This document shows, piece by piece, positions 34,657-45,205 of a stretch of DNA of 64,000 bases; the stretch's first letter is position 1, and each line of letters begins with the position of its first letter. This stretch comes from Desarmillaria ectypa (taxonomy: Eukaryota; Basidiomycota; Agaricomycetes; Agaricales; Physalacriaceae): NCBI GenBank assembly GCA_030407005.1, contig JAUDYN010000005.1:248001-312000 (forward strand), given 5' to 3'. Under the pieces are notes generated by a model, which made no database searches, had not been told where the DNA came from, and was given only the letters and a program-made list of their open reading frames with translations. Made by a program: the position numbers and the translations under genes.

Positions 34657-35609
34657 CTACATGTAAAAGGCTTCCGGTACGACCAAAGAGGCTGCGTCAG
34701 CAGGTCCAACGGAGCAAGTAACACCACCGATGGGGTCGCGAGACCCGGTGTACTCGAAAGAACTGTGATCTCCATGGGGAGGGGGCTGATTGCCGTTTTC
34801 CAGGGGACCTGCATCACTGGAAGGGGACCAGTGATTAGGTGGACTGGTCTCGCTGTCATCAAACTACAACGACGTTAGTTCAGAGGGCCGATAAGTAGCA
34901 AGGAAGCAGTTCTTACCGACCGCCGCAATTGTTGGCGCCAGGTCTCATATGCCGCTTCCGGTGCGAGATGGTCATTGTGCGACGGCGGCTTTGGCCACTC
35001 GCTATCCAAGTAGCTGGATACATCCTTAGAGTAAGAGATCAGTCGAGACGTCTACATTGAAGTGTTTTTCGAATCATACTCGTGTATCCAAGTCGTCAAA
35101 ATCGCTCTTCGAAGAGACTTGCGAGATTGTCGGAGAGGGAGGGGGGAGGTACGACCATTGACCAAAGGTATTGCGCCGGATGTGAGTCTTCAGGTATAGC
35201 TACACGTAAAAGACAGCTCAGTCACCATCCTGTTTGAGATGAGTGATTGAACAATACTTCTTCTTCCTCAATGAGATCTTCAAGTTCCAGTTCTGCAACC
35301 TTCTGAAAACGAGGATTATGTTAGTTTTGTGGATTACTTGAAACAGCCTAAGTATTTGATACTTTGGATTTTGTTTTCTTCATGAGTCCGTTGGCAATAC
35401 AATAGCTGTAAACATCCTCCCGAGTCACACAGGGAGCCATCAACCCAGGAATCGCTTTGTCCTTTAAAGTCATCTAGATAATATGCCAGGTCAGTAACTA
35501 TACAGCGACTACGCGCTAATAGGACGCTTACATCGGGCATGAGGGATCCCTTGGCCAAGTTTCGGGCGTTCAGACCGTAAGGAGTGTGATAGCTCTTAGA
35601 ACCAGCCAT
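34657..35609 (-). CDS. Hypothetical protein, 218 aa
   Basis: Six exons on minus (35609-35532, 35461-35363, 35302-35258, 35199-35080, 35024-34917, 34863-34657), all phase 0, give 218 aa. I do not recognise the family. The N-terminal 70 residues look folded (A-R-N-L-A-K-G then T-R-E-D-V-Y-S-Y-C-I-A-N-G-L-M-K-K) and end in an acidic helix (E-L-E-L-E-D-L-I-E-E-E-E). The rest is Ser/Pro/Asp-rich and probably disordered. No signal peptide or membrane segment. The donor after E-E-E-E was chosen over a later one because it alone keeps the frame. The role is unknown. Confidence 0.65.
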
Positions 35610-35859
35610 GGTGGTCAACGATGTTAGCGAAGCAAGGACGAGGCGGTTTTTAAACAGCAATAGGACCCTTCTTACACCATTGAACTACATGTTTGTTGGG
35701 TTTTCAGACAAGACAATTCCAAGATCTGTGCTTCCAGGAGGAGTGCTAAAGTCAAGTCCATTGTTCGATGGCGCTGAAGCTCGATTTTCAGCGGAAATTG
35801 ATATTACATTGAACATAAATACAGGTGGCATGAGGGTCAATAATGATGTTCATTGTTCA

Positions 35860-37184
35860 CTAAACGCCGGGGCCGTGTCCTTTTGTGTCGCCTGAGAGGG
35901 GTAAATCTATTATCAGAGAGAAGCTTAGACCTGAACAAGAGAACGCCACGAACCAGGAGCGTTTGGATTCGGAGCGTGAGTTGTCAACAACTTTGAGGAC
36001 TGGCATCTGCGCGGTTGGCGAGGGCGTTGGCAGAGAATCATAAGAGTCTTCAAAGATATCGTCCTGAGAGCCATCTAAAAAGTTGTACAGATCGGTGTAA
36101 ATGGGTGGCGAATGAGTGCCCTCGAACATCTAGAGCCCTTTGGTTAAGCACTTGAGAAAGAAAGGAAGATAAAGATGAGACCAACATTATTTTGCTCCCG
36201 ATTAAACCAATAGAAAGGTTGTTTAGCCCCATGAGTACAATTCGCAGGGAGCGCGAACTGCTTGTTGTTGACAGGATCCGAACCACAACGCCTAGGAACC
36301 TGTGGTTTGGCGAGAGCGACCGTGGACGTTGCTTCCGTGATGTTGCACTTGAAGCCGTTCATATAGTCTATGCATCGAAAAGTCAATTGTAGTGCTAGAG
36401 GGTTGACAAGGTATGCTTACTCTGTTCACCTCCGCTATCGGGCTAAGTAATCAAAGGGTCGCAGTAGTCAGATACTGCCTAAGACGCGACAGCGGGAAGG
36501 GAACGTACTGAATGAATCCAAAAGAAAGCACAGATACATCCGCCGTCGGGACAAGCCGGCATTCGAGCCGGCACTTGGAAATCTGTGAACCGGGTCCACA
36601 CACAAGTTTGGTTCACACTGAAAACTGTAAAGTCCTCCGGAGCAACGGATCGGACATCGTTTTTGTATGCGATAGCGAGTGCACATCCCGTAAGGTCGTC
36701 AATACCCGTCGTGTGGTATTCCTCCATGCCGGCTCCCGGACATACGTTGTTCGGATTGTCTGGTTCTCGTATGTCACCTCCATCGGACGATGCAAAGTAG
36801 CTCGTGGCGCCCTTGTTACAGGCTATCTCAGCTGTTGCAGTTTGGCCTGCTGGGAGGTCAAAGATATCTCCGTCATTGGGGGGATAATCGAGGTGACCAT
36901 GGAACCACCACTGGTCAAAAGTCATGTCCATTAGAGGAGCGACGGGTCGGTTGTCATAAGGAAATGTATCGCCTGTCACATTAAAGCCGCTGAGATAGAA
37001 ATTAGAAAGGAGATAGATAGCTTGATTTATGCATGGACATACTACATGCTCGGATGAAATAAAGCTAGAGGAGACGTCAGTTCAGCGCCACATATTGAGA
37101 ACAAAGCTGACCTGCATGACCTGCTGCAAGTTTCCCTGCGCTGCATAGCGTAGCGATGATTGAAAAGAACTTGAAAAGGGTCAT
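35860..37184 (-). CDS. AA14-like secreted protein (LPMO-like)
   Basis: Six exons on minus (37184-37112, 37064-37043, 36989-36509, 36442-36421, 36367-36186, 36129-35860), including two 22-nt exons, give 349 aa. A 22-residue signal peptide (hydrophobic core F-F-S-I-I-A-T-L) is predicted to leave His23 as the mature N-terminus, followed by H-P-S-M-Y-G-F-N. An N-terminal His is what copper lytic polysaccharide monooxygenases need for the histidine brace. [24 protein letters not shown] and a [12 protein letters not shown] stretch resemble the AA14 family, described as acting on xylan-coated cellulose. The C-terminus is Ser/Pro-rich with a final hydrophobic patch that might be a GPI-type signal. 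The AA14 call rests on remembered family pattern and is not certain; secretion and the N-terminal His are clear. Confidence 0.75.
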
Positions 37185-37270
37185 TATCAATGTAGAATAT
37201 CGTCGTAAAAAAAATAGGCCACCAGGGCAAACGAAGGGAGAGAACAGTATCATCAACATGTTCGACTGTC

Positions 37271-37278
37271 CTTATATA
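37271..37278 (-). promoter_or_regulatory. TATA box of AA14-like gene
   Basis: TATATAAG on the minus strand lies 86 nt before the ATG at 37184. Confidence 0.55.
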
Positions 37279-37751
37279 CAAAACACCGAGAACAATACCG
37301 CGAGGGACCGAGGGTCGAACAATAGCCCTTTGTTCCTAAAACGGGTGTGTGAGACGCGTAATATCCGCGGTCATGTGACTATTACGTCGTCATTACCATA
37401 TTGCGGCAACCCCGGCAACCGTCGAATTGCCTTTTTGATGTTCTCCAACCTTTCGCAGCGACGGTCAAAGCGACACATAGCTAACCGGATATTCTCATTT
37501 GTGAAGCGATTCATGCCTTGACAGCTATATTTCTTCTTCTTCATCCATCTGATTTGCGATATCTGATAGTAACGCGGATGATGGCCCCGACTCTTGATCT
37601 GGAACGAACAGAAAAGCCTCCGAAGCGACGGTGCTTGCAGGAAAAAATGGCTCCGTTGACGATAGATGTATCTCAGGCGAAATGGGGAGGATCGCAAGTG
37701 CTACAGGTGAGCAGAGCATTCGACGAGGTAATATAAAGCCTGACTTCCCCA

Positions 37752-39473
37752 ATGAAGGAGAGCACGAATTCGAGCAGCTGGACATCTGCTTCAAGTTCGT
37801 CCTTCATCTAGTGAGTCACCACATTTTTCTTCTACGGAGCCGGCTGACCGTTGTACAGCACTCCCGATCCAGATACCAGCTACACATTCGGCGTACCGAA
37901 TCCAACCACTGTCCAGGTAGCCCCTTCAACTCCACCATTGACATCCCCTCTACGCCGAACGCGAGACGAAATAGCTCGTCAGCGCCGGTATTCCCAGGCC
38001 GAAGAGGCTCTCGCCCTCACTGCTCAGCTCACGCTTCAGGAAACTTCCCAGACGGAGTTGCAAATCCGTACCCTCGAGCAAGCCGCTTCCCTACTTAACT
38101 CCCGCTTGGAGGACGCACGGGAACGCTCAGCCAAACTTCGTTCGCTACTGAATGACCGGGAGACAGATCCTGCAACGTTCGAATCACTCAAGCGGGAACG
38201 GTGGATGGAAGAACGTCGGAAAGCTTTGGCGGAGGAGGAATCCCGGGCTATACGTGTGCAACTAGCCTCCCTTACCAGAGGCAATGATGTTGTCTGTGAA
38301 AGCCCTGTCACTTCGTCGAGACACCAAGCAAATCTTCTCCGATACCTCCAATCCTCAGATACCAGACGGCCTATCCATCCAATACATAGCGAGGCCACCG
38401 CTGCTGGGGAACGTGCTGCCCGACGGATCACGCTTTGCGAAGCTTCGCCGGCCCGCCTTCGTATGTCCATTGGGTCAAGGCACGCTCGATCCTTGTCCAT
38501 GGACCAGAAGCTCTGCGAGCGCCCAACTTCACCATTGAGTTTCGAACCGGAAATGTTGAAGAAGCCCGTCTCGACAGTAGATTCCTTGTCGTTAGACGTG
38601 CTGACTGAAGATGAGGATTCTGATACGTCGAACAAAATCAATAAATCTTCGACAGGTGCCTCAGTGACACCTCGCCGCTCCCCATCCATTTCGCCGCTAT
38701 CATGCAGACTCAAATCCGCCGTCAGGGAGGCATGTGGTACAGCAACTATCCATACGCCAGTCGCTGTTAAAATACGCACTACCGCCGACGTATTAGCCGA
38801 TCTTCCTCCGGTGGCACTCCCCGTGTACGCGATGGACCTCCTTGGAGATTTTGACGAGCACAGAACGCCCACTTTGAAGTTATCGAGAGATCAAGCAATG
38901 CGAATGTCCAGGGAAAGCCGACGGTCGAGGGACACTGCGCTACGGCCGTCGCTGGCATTTTCAGATTGGGAAGTTCTTTCGACGACTTCATCCACCGTTG
39001 TAGATCCTTTTTCATCTACGTCCTCATCCTCATACATCGCCCCTTCCACCCCTCGCCCACTATCGAAACCCCTTCCTCCCGTGATTGAATCATCCATCGA
39101 CTCCGAGCCGTCCCCTTGCATCACCCCTAGTCGACCAATCAAGTCCCTTCACTCCGCCACAGATACAATACGCGAGCCTCCCCCCTCACCTACCCCTGCT
39201 CCCCGGCATTCTGTCAAGTCTCTCTTAGACTCAGACGATATCCCCTCACCTGTTCCTCGACGATTAGCAAGATCTCGCCTATCGATAGGCGAGCCCGTCC
39301 TCGTGCCAGATGTCTTTACTAAGCGCATTCGCCGACCATTCTCATTCGGTTTTTTCAAGCAAGGCGGCTCGACATCTCCCTCACGGCTCCTGTCCGTGAT
39401 ACCTGAATCCGCGCCTTCGACACCCAAACATGAGTCATCGCCATTGAAGAGGAGACTGAAAATGTTTTTCTGA
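37752..39473 (+). CDS. Coiled-coil, Ser/Pro-rich hypothetical protein
   Basis: Two exons, 37752-37810 and 37859-39473, joined across a 48-nt intron (phase 2), give 557 aa. The short first exon is Ser-rich and starts at ATG 37752. Residues about 60-140 are rich in Ala, Glu, Leu and Arg with heptad-like spacing (R-R-Y-S-Q-A-E-E-A, then L-E-Q-A-A-S-L-L), predicting a coiled coil and so a dimer or scaffold. The rest is low-complexity Ser/Thr/Pro with many S-P and T-P sites, as in proteins regulated by cyclin-dependent or MAP kinases. The end is basic (P-L-K-R-R-L-K-M-F-F) with an F-S-F-G-F-F-K motif before it. No enzyme domain is seen. It may be a cell-cycle or cytoskeleton-linked protein, but that is inference. 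Confidence 0.75.
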
Positions 39474-39650
39474 TATTTCGGACAAAAGTACATTTTACAT
39501 ACTTACTAGACATATTTTACGCGCATGCTTAGATCTTGGTTGTATATATCTGTACTGCGCTTCGCTAGGTTGCTTTCCAAATTACGCTTTGAGTGATCTC
39601 CTTCAACACAATTGTCTATCATGATTAAAAACAAACATACCTTTTTACAT

Positions 39651-39734
39651 GGCTTCCTGGCGCAATGGTAGGGCATTTGGCTTCGATTGCTGAATGGCAC
39701 CAAAAGGTTGCAGGTTCGAGTCCTGCGGTGGTCA
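39651..39734 (+). tRNA. tRNA-Arg(TCG)-like gene with a 12-nt intron
   Basis: An 84-nt cloverleaf can be drawn. D-arm GCGC..GGGC has an A box. The anticodon stem TTTGG/CCAAA is at 39676-39680 and 39700-39704. Anticodon TCG lies at 39683-39685, with an intron of 12 nt (39687-39698) after position 37, the normal site. The T-arm GCAGG-TTCGAGT-CCTGC includes the B box. The acceptor stem is weak: one U-U mismatch and two G-U pairs, with discriminator A. It would decode CGA. The weak acceptor leaves open that it is a decaying copy. Confidence 0.6.
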
Positions 39735-39755
39735 CTCTGTAAGTGGTTTAATAGC

Positions 39756-39762
39756 TTTTTTT
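39756..39762 (+). terminator. RNA polymerase III T-tract terminator
   Basis: Seven T in a row 21 nt after the tRNA 3' end, as expected for a pol III terminator. This supports the tRNA gene being or having been transcribed. Confidence 0.55.
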
Positions 39763-39916
39763 CTGTAGCATCTTGGTCTTCGGATTAGCAATGCCTTGAA
39801 CTGATGTCGGAGAAAGTACACAACTGTTGGGGCTCAAAGTTCGCTCCAATATATGTATGCGACACTAATATTATTTACATTTGTGGAATACGGAAAACAA
39901 GACTATCACTACTTCT

Positions 39917-41422
39917 TCAGTTATTCGTTTCGTGAGGGTAAAGAACGTCTAAACCACGTCCTAGAAAAGTGACTTCAATACCGCCACCCTCTGCTATTTG
40001 TCTCATATGTTCCATCAACACCGGGGTCATCCCCTCTACCTCGAGCGAAGTAAGCGTCAACCGGCTTAATCTGTCCCTCCGCGCCGCAACCATCGCAAGA
40101 AATGCTTCCAGGCCCACACCGAAGAATGACATCTCCTCAGTCTCAGTCTCAAACTCATCGCGAATCGACAACTCACGGAGCCGCGGCATTAACCTAATGT
40201 CCCCTAGGAGCTCGTACACTTCTACAGATACCGCAGATATCTCCAGTTGTGTAAGCGTTATCAACGAGGGCGAACCGAAGATCAATGGTAGAATTTTCGC
40301 GACACGATTGTAGTGCATCAGACCTAGACGACGGAGGTGGCATTTAGACCGCTGTAAGAAATTTGGCAGGACCTGCATCTTCTCCTCCATGTCAATCTCG
40401 GAGTCGTAGTTTGGATCGTCTTCATCCAATGTTAGACTTTCCAGAGCAGGAAGTGTGAGATGTTCTAGAGCTGAGTACCCTGTATCGAGGTGGCTCAATT
40501 TGCTGTGGGTAATCTTCTCAGCTGCAGACCCAACAGGAGACCTTGAACCATACACTCCCGAAGGCCAAGCTTCCAATGAAATCAGACCCTTCGCTCCTTT
40601 CAATATGGCCGCGAGCTGATCATAAGAGTCTACGAACACCTGCGACAGGACATGCAGTTCCGTGAACGGGAGCTGAATCTCCTCCGGCACCCGGACTTCC
40701 ATGAAGTGCACGCTTTGTAGCTGCGCAGATTGCATGAACACTTCGACGCTCGTTGTTAGATCAGCGGAGTGAGGATCAACATGCAATTCCAGCTGTTGAA
40801 GGCGGGGGAATGAGCATGAAAGGCCCATCAACGTTGGAACGGGGATGTCGAGTTTCAGCGATTTGCAGCGCGGCCCCGCTAGTGTAAGGATTCCCATGAC
40901 AATCTCTTCAGAGTCTGAATCATCCAAATCCATGCGGATACAGAGATCCAACGGGCAATCCTGCGAACGGGAAAGGGCGCTGTGTACGAGAAACTGCTCC
41001 AGTTTTACGTACTTTGACGCGACATAAATATGCGTCCACAGTGAAGGAGTAGCAAGAGACGTGGCACGCCAGAAACCTGATACGTGACTCAGTGCCCATG
41101 GCATTTCTCGGGTGCTGGATGGACGGGAGGGTAGGGAGTAAAAGGACTCGCGATCGCCAGGAGGATGTTCCTGAGGCAGGAGAACGAATATTTTGAGCAA
41201 AATTTCGACAGGGAGTCGACGGATGGGCGCTATGAGTGACTGTCTGATGTTCAAAGCTTTCTTCTTCTTCTCTCGATCTAGGCAGCTGGCGCGCGCCAGC
41301 TCCCCTATTAAGAAAGCGATGTCAGAAAGGACCTGAGCCCCTTCGTCATCCGCCGGGATGTAGTTGGATCGTAGATAGGTGTAGATTTGGAGTTCATGTG
41401 TATCGGTATACGGTTGCTCCAT
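39917..41422 (-). CDS. F-box protein with LRR-like C-terminus (1)
   Basis: A single exon of 501 aa. An N-terminal helix is followed by an F-box at about residues 66-90 (S-L-I-A-P-I-R-R-L-P-V-E-I-L-L-K-I-F), then W-A-L-S-H-V-S-G-F-W-R-A, the second conserved helix with its Trp. After about residue 150 the protein has leucine-rich, irregular repeats typical of Agaricomycete F-box proteins. F-box proteins recruit substrates to SCF ubiquitin ligases through Skp1; the target is unknown. Two further F-box genes follow within 4 kb, in alternating orientation. Confidence 0.88.
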   Translation of the reverse strand: MEQPYTDTHELQIYTYLRSNYIPADDEGAQVLSDIAFLIGELARASCLDREKKKKALNIRQSLIAPIRRLPVEILLKIFVLLPQEHPPGDRESFYSLPSRPSSTREMPWALSHVSGFWRATSLATPSLWTHIYVASKYVKLEQFLVHSALSRSQDCPLDLCIRMDLDDSDSEEIVMGILTLAGPRCKSLKLDIPVPTLMGLSCSFPRLQQLELHVDPHSADLTTSVEVFMQSAQLQSVHFMEVRVPEEIQLPFTELHVLSQVFVDSYDQLAAILKGAKGLISLEAWPSGVYGSRSPVGSAAEKITHSKLSHLDTGYSALEHLTLPALESLTLDEDDPNYDSEIDMEEKMQVLPNFLQRSKCHLRRLGLMHYNRVAKILPLIFGSPSLITLTQLEISAVSVEVYELLGDIRLMPRLRELSIRDEFETETEEMSFFGVGLEAFLAMVAARRDRLSRLTLTSLEVEGMTPVLMEHMRQIAEGGGIEVTFLGRGLDVLYPHETNN

Positions 41423-42037
41423 GGCACGCAGGAAGTATCAGCGATGGGAAGGCTGGAACTGTAATTAATAGAGAGCAATGTCACAAACAAACAACGCACC
41501 TTGGCTCAAATTCAAGCTTCGACGGTAACCGGTAAAGGGCCAAGACTGCACAGGATACAGATGCACTGAACAGATCAGAGGCGGTGTATATGTGCTCGAG
41601 ACGCTTCAGGTAGCAGCAGCAATCAACGCAGATGTGTGAGAGATGGTCGTCGATAGGAAAGTTATATCGACTCTATACGAGCGATCACTGACCAATCGCA
41701 AGTCCGACAGAATGAATGTTTGATCACATCAGCATCCGTGATCATATGTGGAGCTTCGGTACTTGTGTCGAGTCGGGCGGATCTTGAGATTATTTAGTTC
41801 AATGAAGGTAAAATGGTCAAGCTCGACGTCGGGTCATTGGTCAGTTTCCTGTTACTGTCTGAGTAGAGGCGACGACAAGTAATTGATAATTGACCTTTCC
41901 AGTAAAATTTGACGCCCCGAGTTTTCAAGCTTCAAGAACAGATCTGGTGCCAAAGAACGACGACATTGAAATATCGGTGATAATGTAGGAGCCGACAAGT
42001 CGCACAGCCACCATTGACTTTGTCTTCCTTTCCCATC

Positions 42038-43441
42038 ATGACAACCGTATTGGCAGGAACCAGCGTCGAAAGTTATTGCTGTAGTGCAAACAGCCCAGTC
42101 ATCGACCAAACTATACCAAAAGTGACGCTGCCTTTCATTTCCCTCCTTCCTCGCGATATCCTTCTCGAGATTTTTATCTGGTTATCGTGGAGTGCAGACA
42201 ACCACGCCGATATCACCCAAGCACCCTGGGTTCTCGGTCATGTCTGCAGATCGTGGAGAGATATAATAAAATCTGTCAAATGGTTGTGGTCCATGGTGAT
42301 TTTACCTGTGCACAGCTACGACCGGAGAGTCCTCCGTGTTCTCAAACATTTCCTTCGTCGCTCCGATCAGTCTCTCTTCAAAATTGACCTTACATTCGAC
42401 GAAGAAGCCTCCAGGAAAGCTATCCGAAGCGTCTTTCGCATACTCTCTCCCCATTTGCCTCGCTGTGCAGGCCTTAGCATTCTTATTCCGCAAAAAGGAG
42501 TCTGGGAGCTGATGGACCTCGCGCAGAAACTTCCCGAGCTGCGGTTTCTAGATATTTACGTTCCTTCATCGGATGATGAAGACGATTTTGAAGAGGAGGA
42601 CACGTTCAGCATTTTTTCTTGTGCGCCAAAACTTACAGGTGTCAGTTTGTTCGGCCTGTACACTGTGGCAAACATCTCCCTCCCTGCTTTACAGATACGT
42701 GAATTTCATGGCGACTTCTACACCGCTGAGGAATTGCACCGGTTTGTATCTAAAGCGCGCTATCTCAATACCCTGGAAGTGTCTTTTCACTACCCAGCTT
42801 CAGATCCATTCGTGCAGCCCCTCACTCACAACCTCCGTCGGCTCGTGGTTCTCCAGTCTGAGTTGGCATGGATGGAAACATTCAGCTTTCCATCTCTGGA
42901 AGAATTGGAGATCTTCCAGCATTGCTCAGATTGCCAGATCGCCGAGGCTAGTGTCCGCGAATTATCTGCCCTGGTCGAACGTTCCATGTGCAAACTCCAC
43001 AAGTTCGTCCTGAGGGCCGTTCTCCCTGCATCGACGCTCATTCATATCCTCCGGTCTCAATCATCCCTGGCCGAACTTCACATCACTATAAATCTGGCAA
43101 ATGCCAGGGACATATTCATCGCCCTCACAGCACCCGACTTTCTGCCCACGTTGATGCGTTTGGAGATCATCGAAGAGTATCGTCCCTCTCAAAGATTCTC
43201 TGCCTTCATAGGGACCCACAACGAAGTATTTGCAATGATTCGATCGAGATGGGCGAAAGCGCCGAGTTCCCGCCTCCGCTATCTCTGCCTGGAAATCAGT
43301 AACGCGAGGATAAAGGCTGTTCGAAAGATGATGGATTTTCATTCTTTCGGCGCTGTCATTTCCGAGGCGAGGGTCCGAGGGTTAGACATCCGTTTGAGTT
43401 GTTCAGGTGTTTGTATTCTCGACGGTCAATCACAACGCTGA
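42038..43441 (+). CDS. F-box protein with LRR-like C-terminus (2)
   Basis: A single exon of 467 aa from ATG 42038. The F-box lies at about residues 28-48 (F-I-S-L-L-P-R-D-I-L-L-E-I-F-I-W-L) and the linked helix reads L-G-H-V-C-R-S-W-R-D-I. An acidic patch (S-S-D-D-E-D-D-F-E-E-E-D) sits near residue 185. The rest is Leu-rich repeat-like. It is more distant from its two neighbours than they are from each other, because both of those share an S-P/A-P-I-R-R-L/I-P F-box form and a 60-residue N-terminal helix that this one lacks. Likely an SCF substrate receptor; target unknown. Confidence 0.88.
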   Translation: MTTVLAGTSVESYCCSANSPVIDQTIPKVTLPFISLLPRDILLEIFIWLSWSADNHADITQAPWVLGHVCRSWRDIIKSVKWLWSMVILPVHSYDRRVLRVLKHFLRRSDQSLFKIDLTFDEEASRKAIRSVFRILSPHLPRCAGLSILIPQKGVWELMDLAQKLPELRFLDIYVPSSDDEDDFEEEDTFSIFSCAPKLTGVSLFGLYTVANISLPALQIREFHGDFYTAEELHRFVSKARYLNTLEVSFHYPASDPFVQPLTHNLRRLVVLQSELAWMETFSFPSLEELEIFQHCSDCQIAEASVRELSALVERSMCKLHKFVLRAVLPASTLIHILRSQSSLAELHITINLANARDIFIALTAPDFLPTLMRLEIIEEYRPSQRFSAFIGTHNEVFAMIRSRWAKAPSSRLRYLCLEISNARIKAVRKMMDFHSFGAVISEARVRGLDIRLSCSGVCILDGQSQR

Positions 43442-43612
43442 AAACCGTTTCAAATATAAGGGTAAGCGGCTAGTATAATCGGTATGCATACTCAAATGGT
43501 TTCCACCATGCTTTGAACGTCATGATAAAATCAAAGCAATACTATATTAGACGTAAGATACATAAAACAGGACCTATGACAAAAGAAATAGTAAGGACTT
43601 TTCCTTGATTCA

Positions 43613-45205
43613 TCACGGAAAGATACGACGACGTGTGAAGTTACTAACACCAAAAAGCTCGACCACAATGCCTCTTCCCTGAAGACGAGATACGTGTGCT
43701 TCTAGTTCATGAGTCAGAACGTGCATTTCCCGTGAAAAGAGGGAAACGAAATTTAGCCTTGACCTCCGCGACCAAACCATCTCGTAAAACGAAAGGGAGT
43801 TCGGCCCGGGCCCAAAGAAGGTTGTCATGCCGGCGGGGACATGATCGGGCCAGTCTTGTATGGATAGTTTCTGTAGATTGGGCATGAGTTCCAACCCAGG
43901 AGTCATTGTGAGGAGACGATATATGTCCTGAGCGACTCCCCACGGTACAATGATGGCTAGCCGTGTCAACGTATGCGACGAGTACTCGAGTACGGCGCGC
44001 AGAAGAGGAAATATATCCCGCGTATGCATGATGGTGAGATCGTCCAGTGCACATCTCGACCTTTGGAGGAACTCGAGTAACGTCTCCATCCGACCGTTCA
44101 TGAACCCGCCCTCTTCAAGCGCCAAACACCGAAGTGCCGGAAGCTTCAGAGTTGATAGAATTTCGGAGGGTGTTGTTGACACATGTAGCCGACGCAGCTT
44201 GTTGTGCGTAACCATCGGCAAGCCTTCACACCGTGGTATCCTGAGGCCCGAGCCCATCTCGATGAACGAAAATTCGAGATGCTCCAACTCCGGTGCTGCA
44301 TTCACGATATCCTGTATTTGTTCAAACGTCGCCAGTGTGACTCGGACGAGCGACCTGAGTTTGGTCAAAGGAAGGGGGAGTTCAACGAGGGAGAAGTCTG
44401 CGTTAACGGCGCGAAGGTGGGGGGATTTCATGAATACGGTGACATGTTCGTCATGCGTCTTTGAATTGTCAGGTTGAGCTCCGGGTACACGGCGAATCGT
44501 TAGGGTACGTAACGATGGTAAACCTGCAGGGTGGCAACACAAGGTCTCGATGATCGCCGTGTTGGGGGTGGCGAACTCAAGTGTAGCACAACGGTGGAAA
44601 AGTGGAAAGAGGAGCGTCCTGAGCTGTCCAATGTCCTCAGAATCATACTCCTCAATTCGGAGTTGAAGGTGTAAGGGGGAGTCCTGCGAACGAGCAAGCT
44701 GAAGGTGCACGAGCGCTTCCTGCTGGGGTGTTAGGTCTGGCATGAGCGATACGGTTGCCCATAAGGACGGGATAGAGATTGCAAGTTTTCTCCAGTAGCT
44801 GGATACGTGCGTAAGGAGCCATGGCGAATCCATTGTCGTGATATCCGAGTCCATCCCAGAGATCAAGTTTCCTTTGAAATCGAGAAAAGGAAGAGGCTCT
44901 GGGATGGCGTAAAGGAATATCTCAGCCCATATTTCGAGAGGAATGCGACGTATGGGCGAGAGTAGAGATTGTCGAATTTCTTTCGCTCTCTCCCGCATCT
45001 GCTTTTCGTGCCAAAGTTTATCGAGAAGTGAGGTCAATTCCTGTATTTCCCCTTCCAGAGAACTGATATCTGATTTGAGACGAGCAGAATCAGCCTGTGA
45101 GGGAAATATATTGAGTCGTAGACGATTGAAGATTTCTGTGTCTTCTGTATCGGTATAGGGGTAAATGGATGGACAAATGTTTCCACAGTGCGTGCACGAG
45201 TGCAT
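43613..45205 (-). CDS. F-box protein with LRR-like C-terminus (3)
   Basis: A single exon of 530 aa from ATG 45205. It opens with a Cys-rich N-terminus (C-T-H-C-G-N-I-C) and has a coiled-coil stretch at about residues 40-75. An F-box follows at about 82-105 (S-L-L-S-P-I-R-R-I-P-L-E-I-W-A-E-I-F), then W-L-L-T-H-V-S-S-Y-W-R-K, and irregular Leu-rich repeats. The N-terminal layout (D-T-x-E then a Leu/Lys/Glu helix, then R-Q-S-L-L-S/I-A-P-I-R-R) is shared with the F-box gene at 39917-41422, so these two are paralogues with the same orientation. Confidence 0.88.
   Translation of the reverse strand: MHSCTHCGNICPSIYPYTDTEDTEIFNRLRLNIFPSQADSARLKSDISSLEGEIQELTSLLDKLWHEKQMRERAKEIRQSLLSPIRRIPLEIWAEIFLYAIPEPLPFLDFKGNLISGMDSDITTMDSPWLLTHVSSYWRKLAISIPSLWATVSLMPDLTPQQEALVHLQLARSQDSPLHLQLRIEEYDSEDIGQLRTLLFPLFHRCATLEFATPNTAIIETLCCHPAGLPSLRTLTIRRVPGAQPDNSKTHDEHVTVFMKSPHLRAVNADFSLVELPLPLTKLRSLVRVTLATFEQIQDIVNAAPELEHLEFSFIEMGSGLRIPRCEGLPMVTHNKLRRLHVSTTPSEILSTLKLPALRCLALEEGGFMNGRMETLLEFLQRSRCALDDLTIMHTRDIFPLLRAVLEYSSHTLTRLAIIVPWGVAQDIYRLLTMTPGLELMPNLQKLSIQDWPDHVPAGMTTFFGPGPNSLSFYEMVWSRRSRLNFVSLFSREMHVLTHELEAHVSRLQGRGIVVELFGVSNFTRRRIFP

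Noticed and set aside
36192..36980. Plus-strand frames (66-140 codons) over the AA14-like gene
   Set aside because: Antisense to supported exons; no domain.
38036..38872. 278-codon minus-strand frame
   Set aside because: Antisense to the coiled-coil gene at 37752-39473; Ser/Arg-rich composition simply mirrors that gene.
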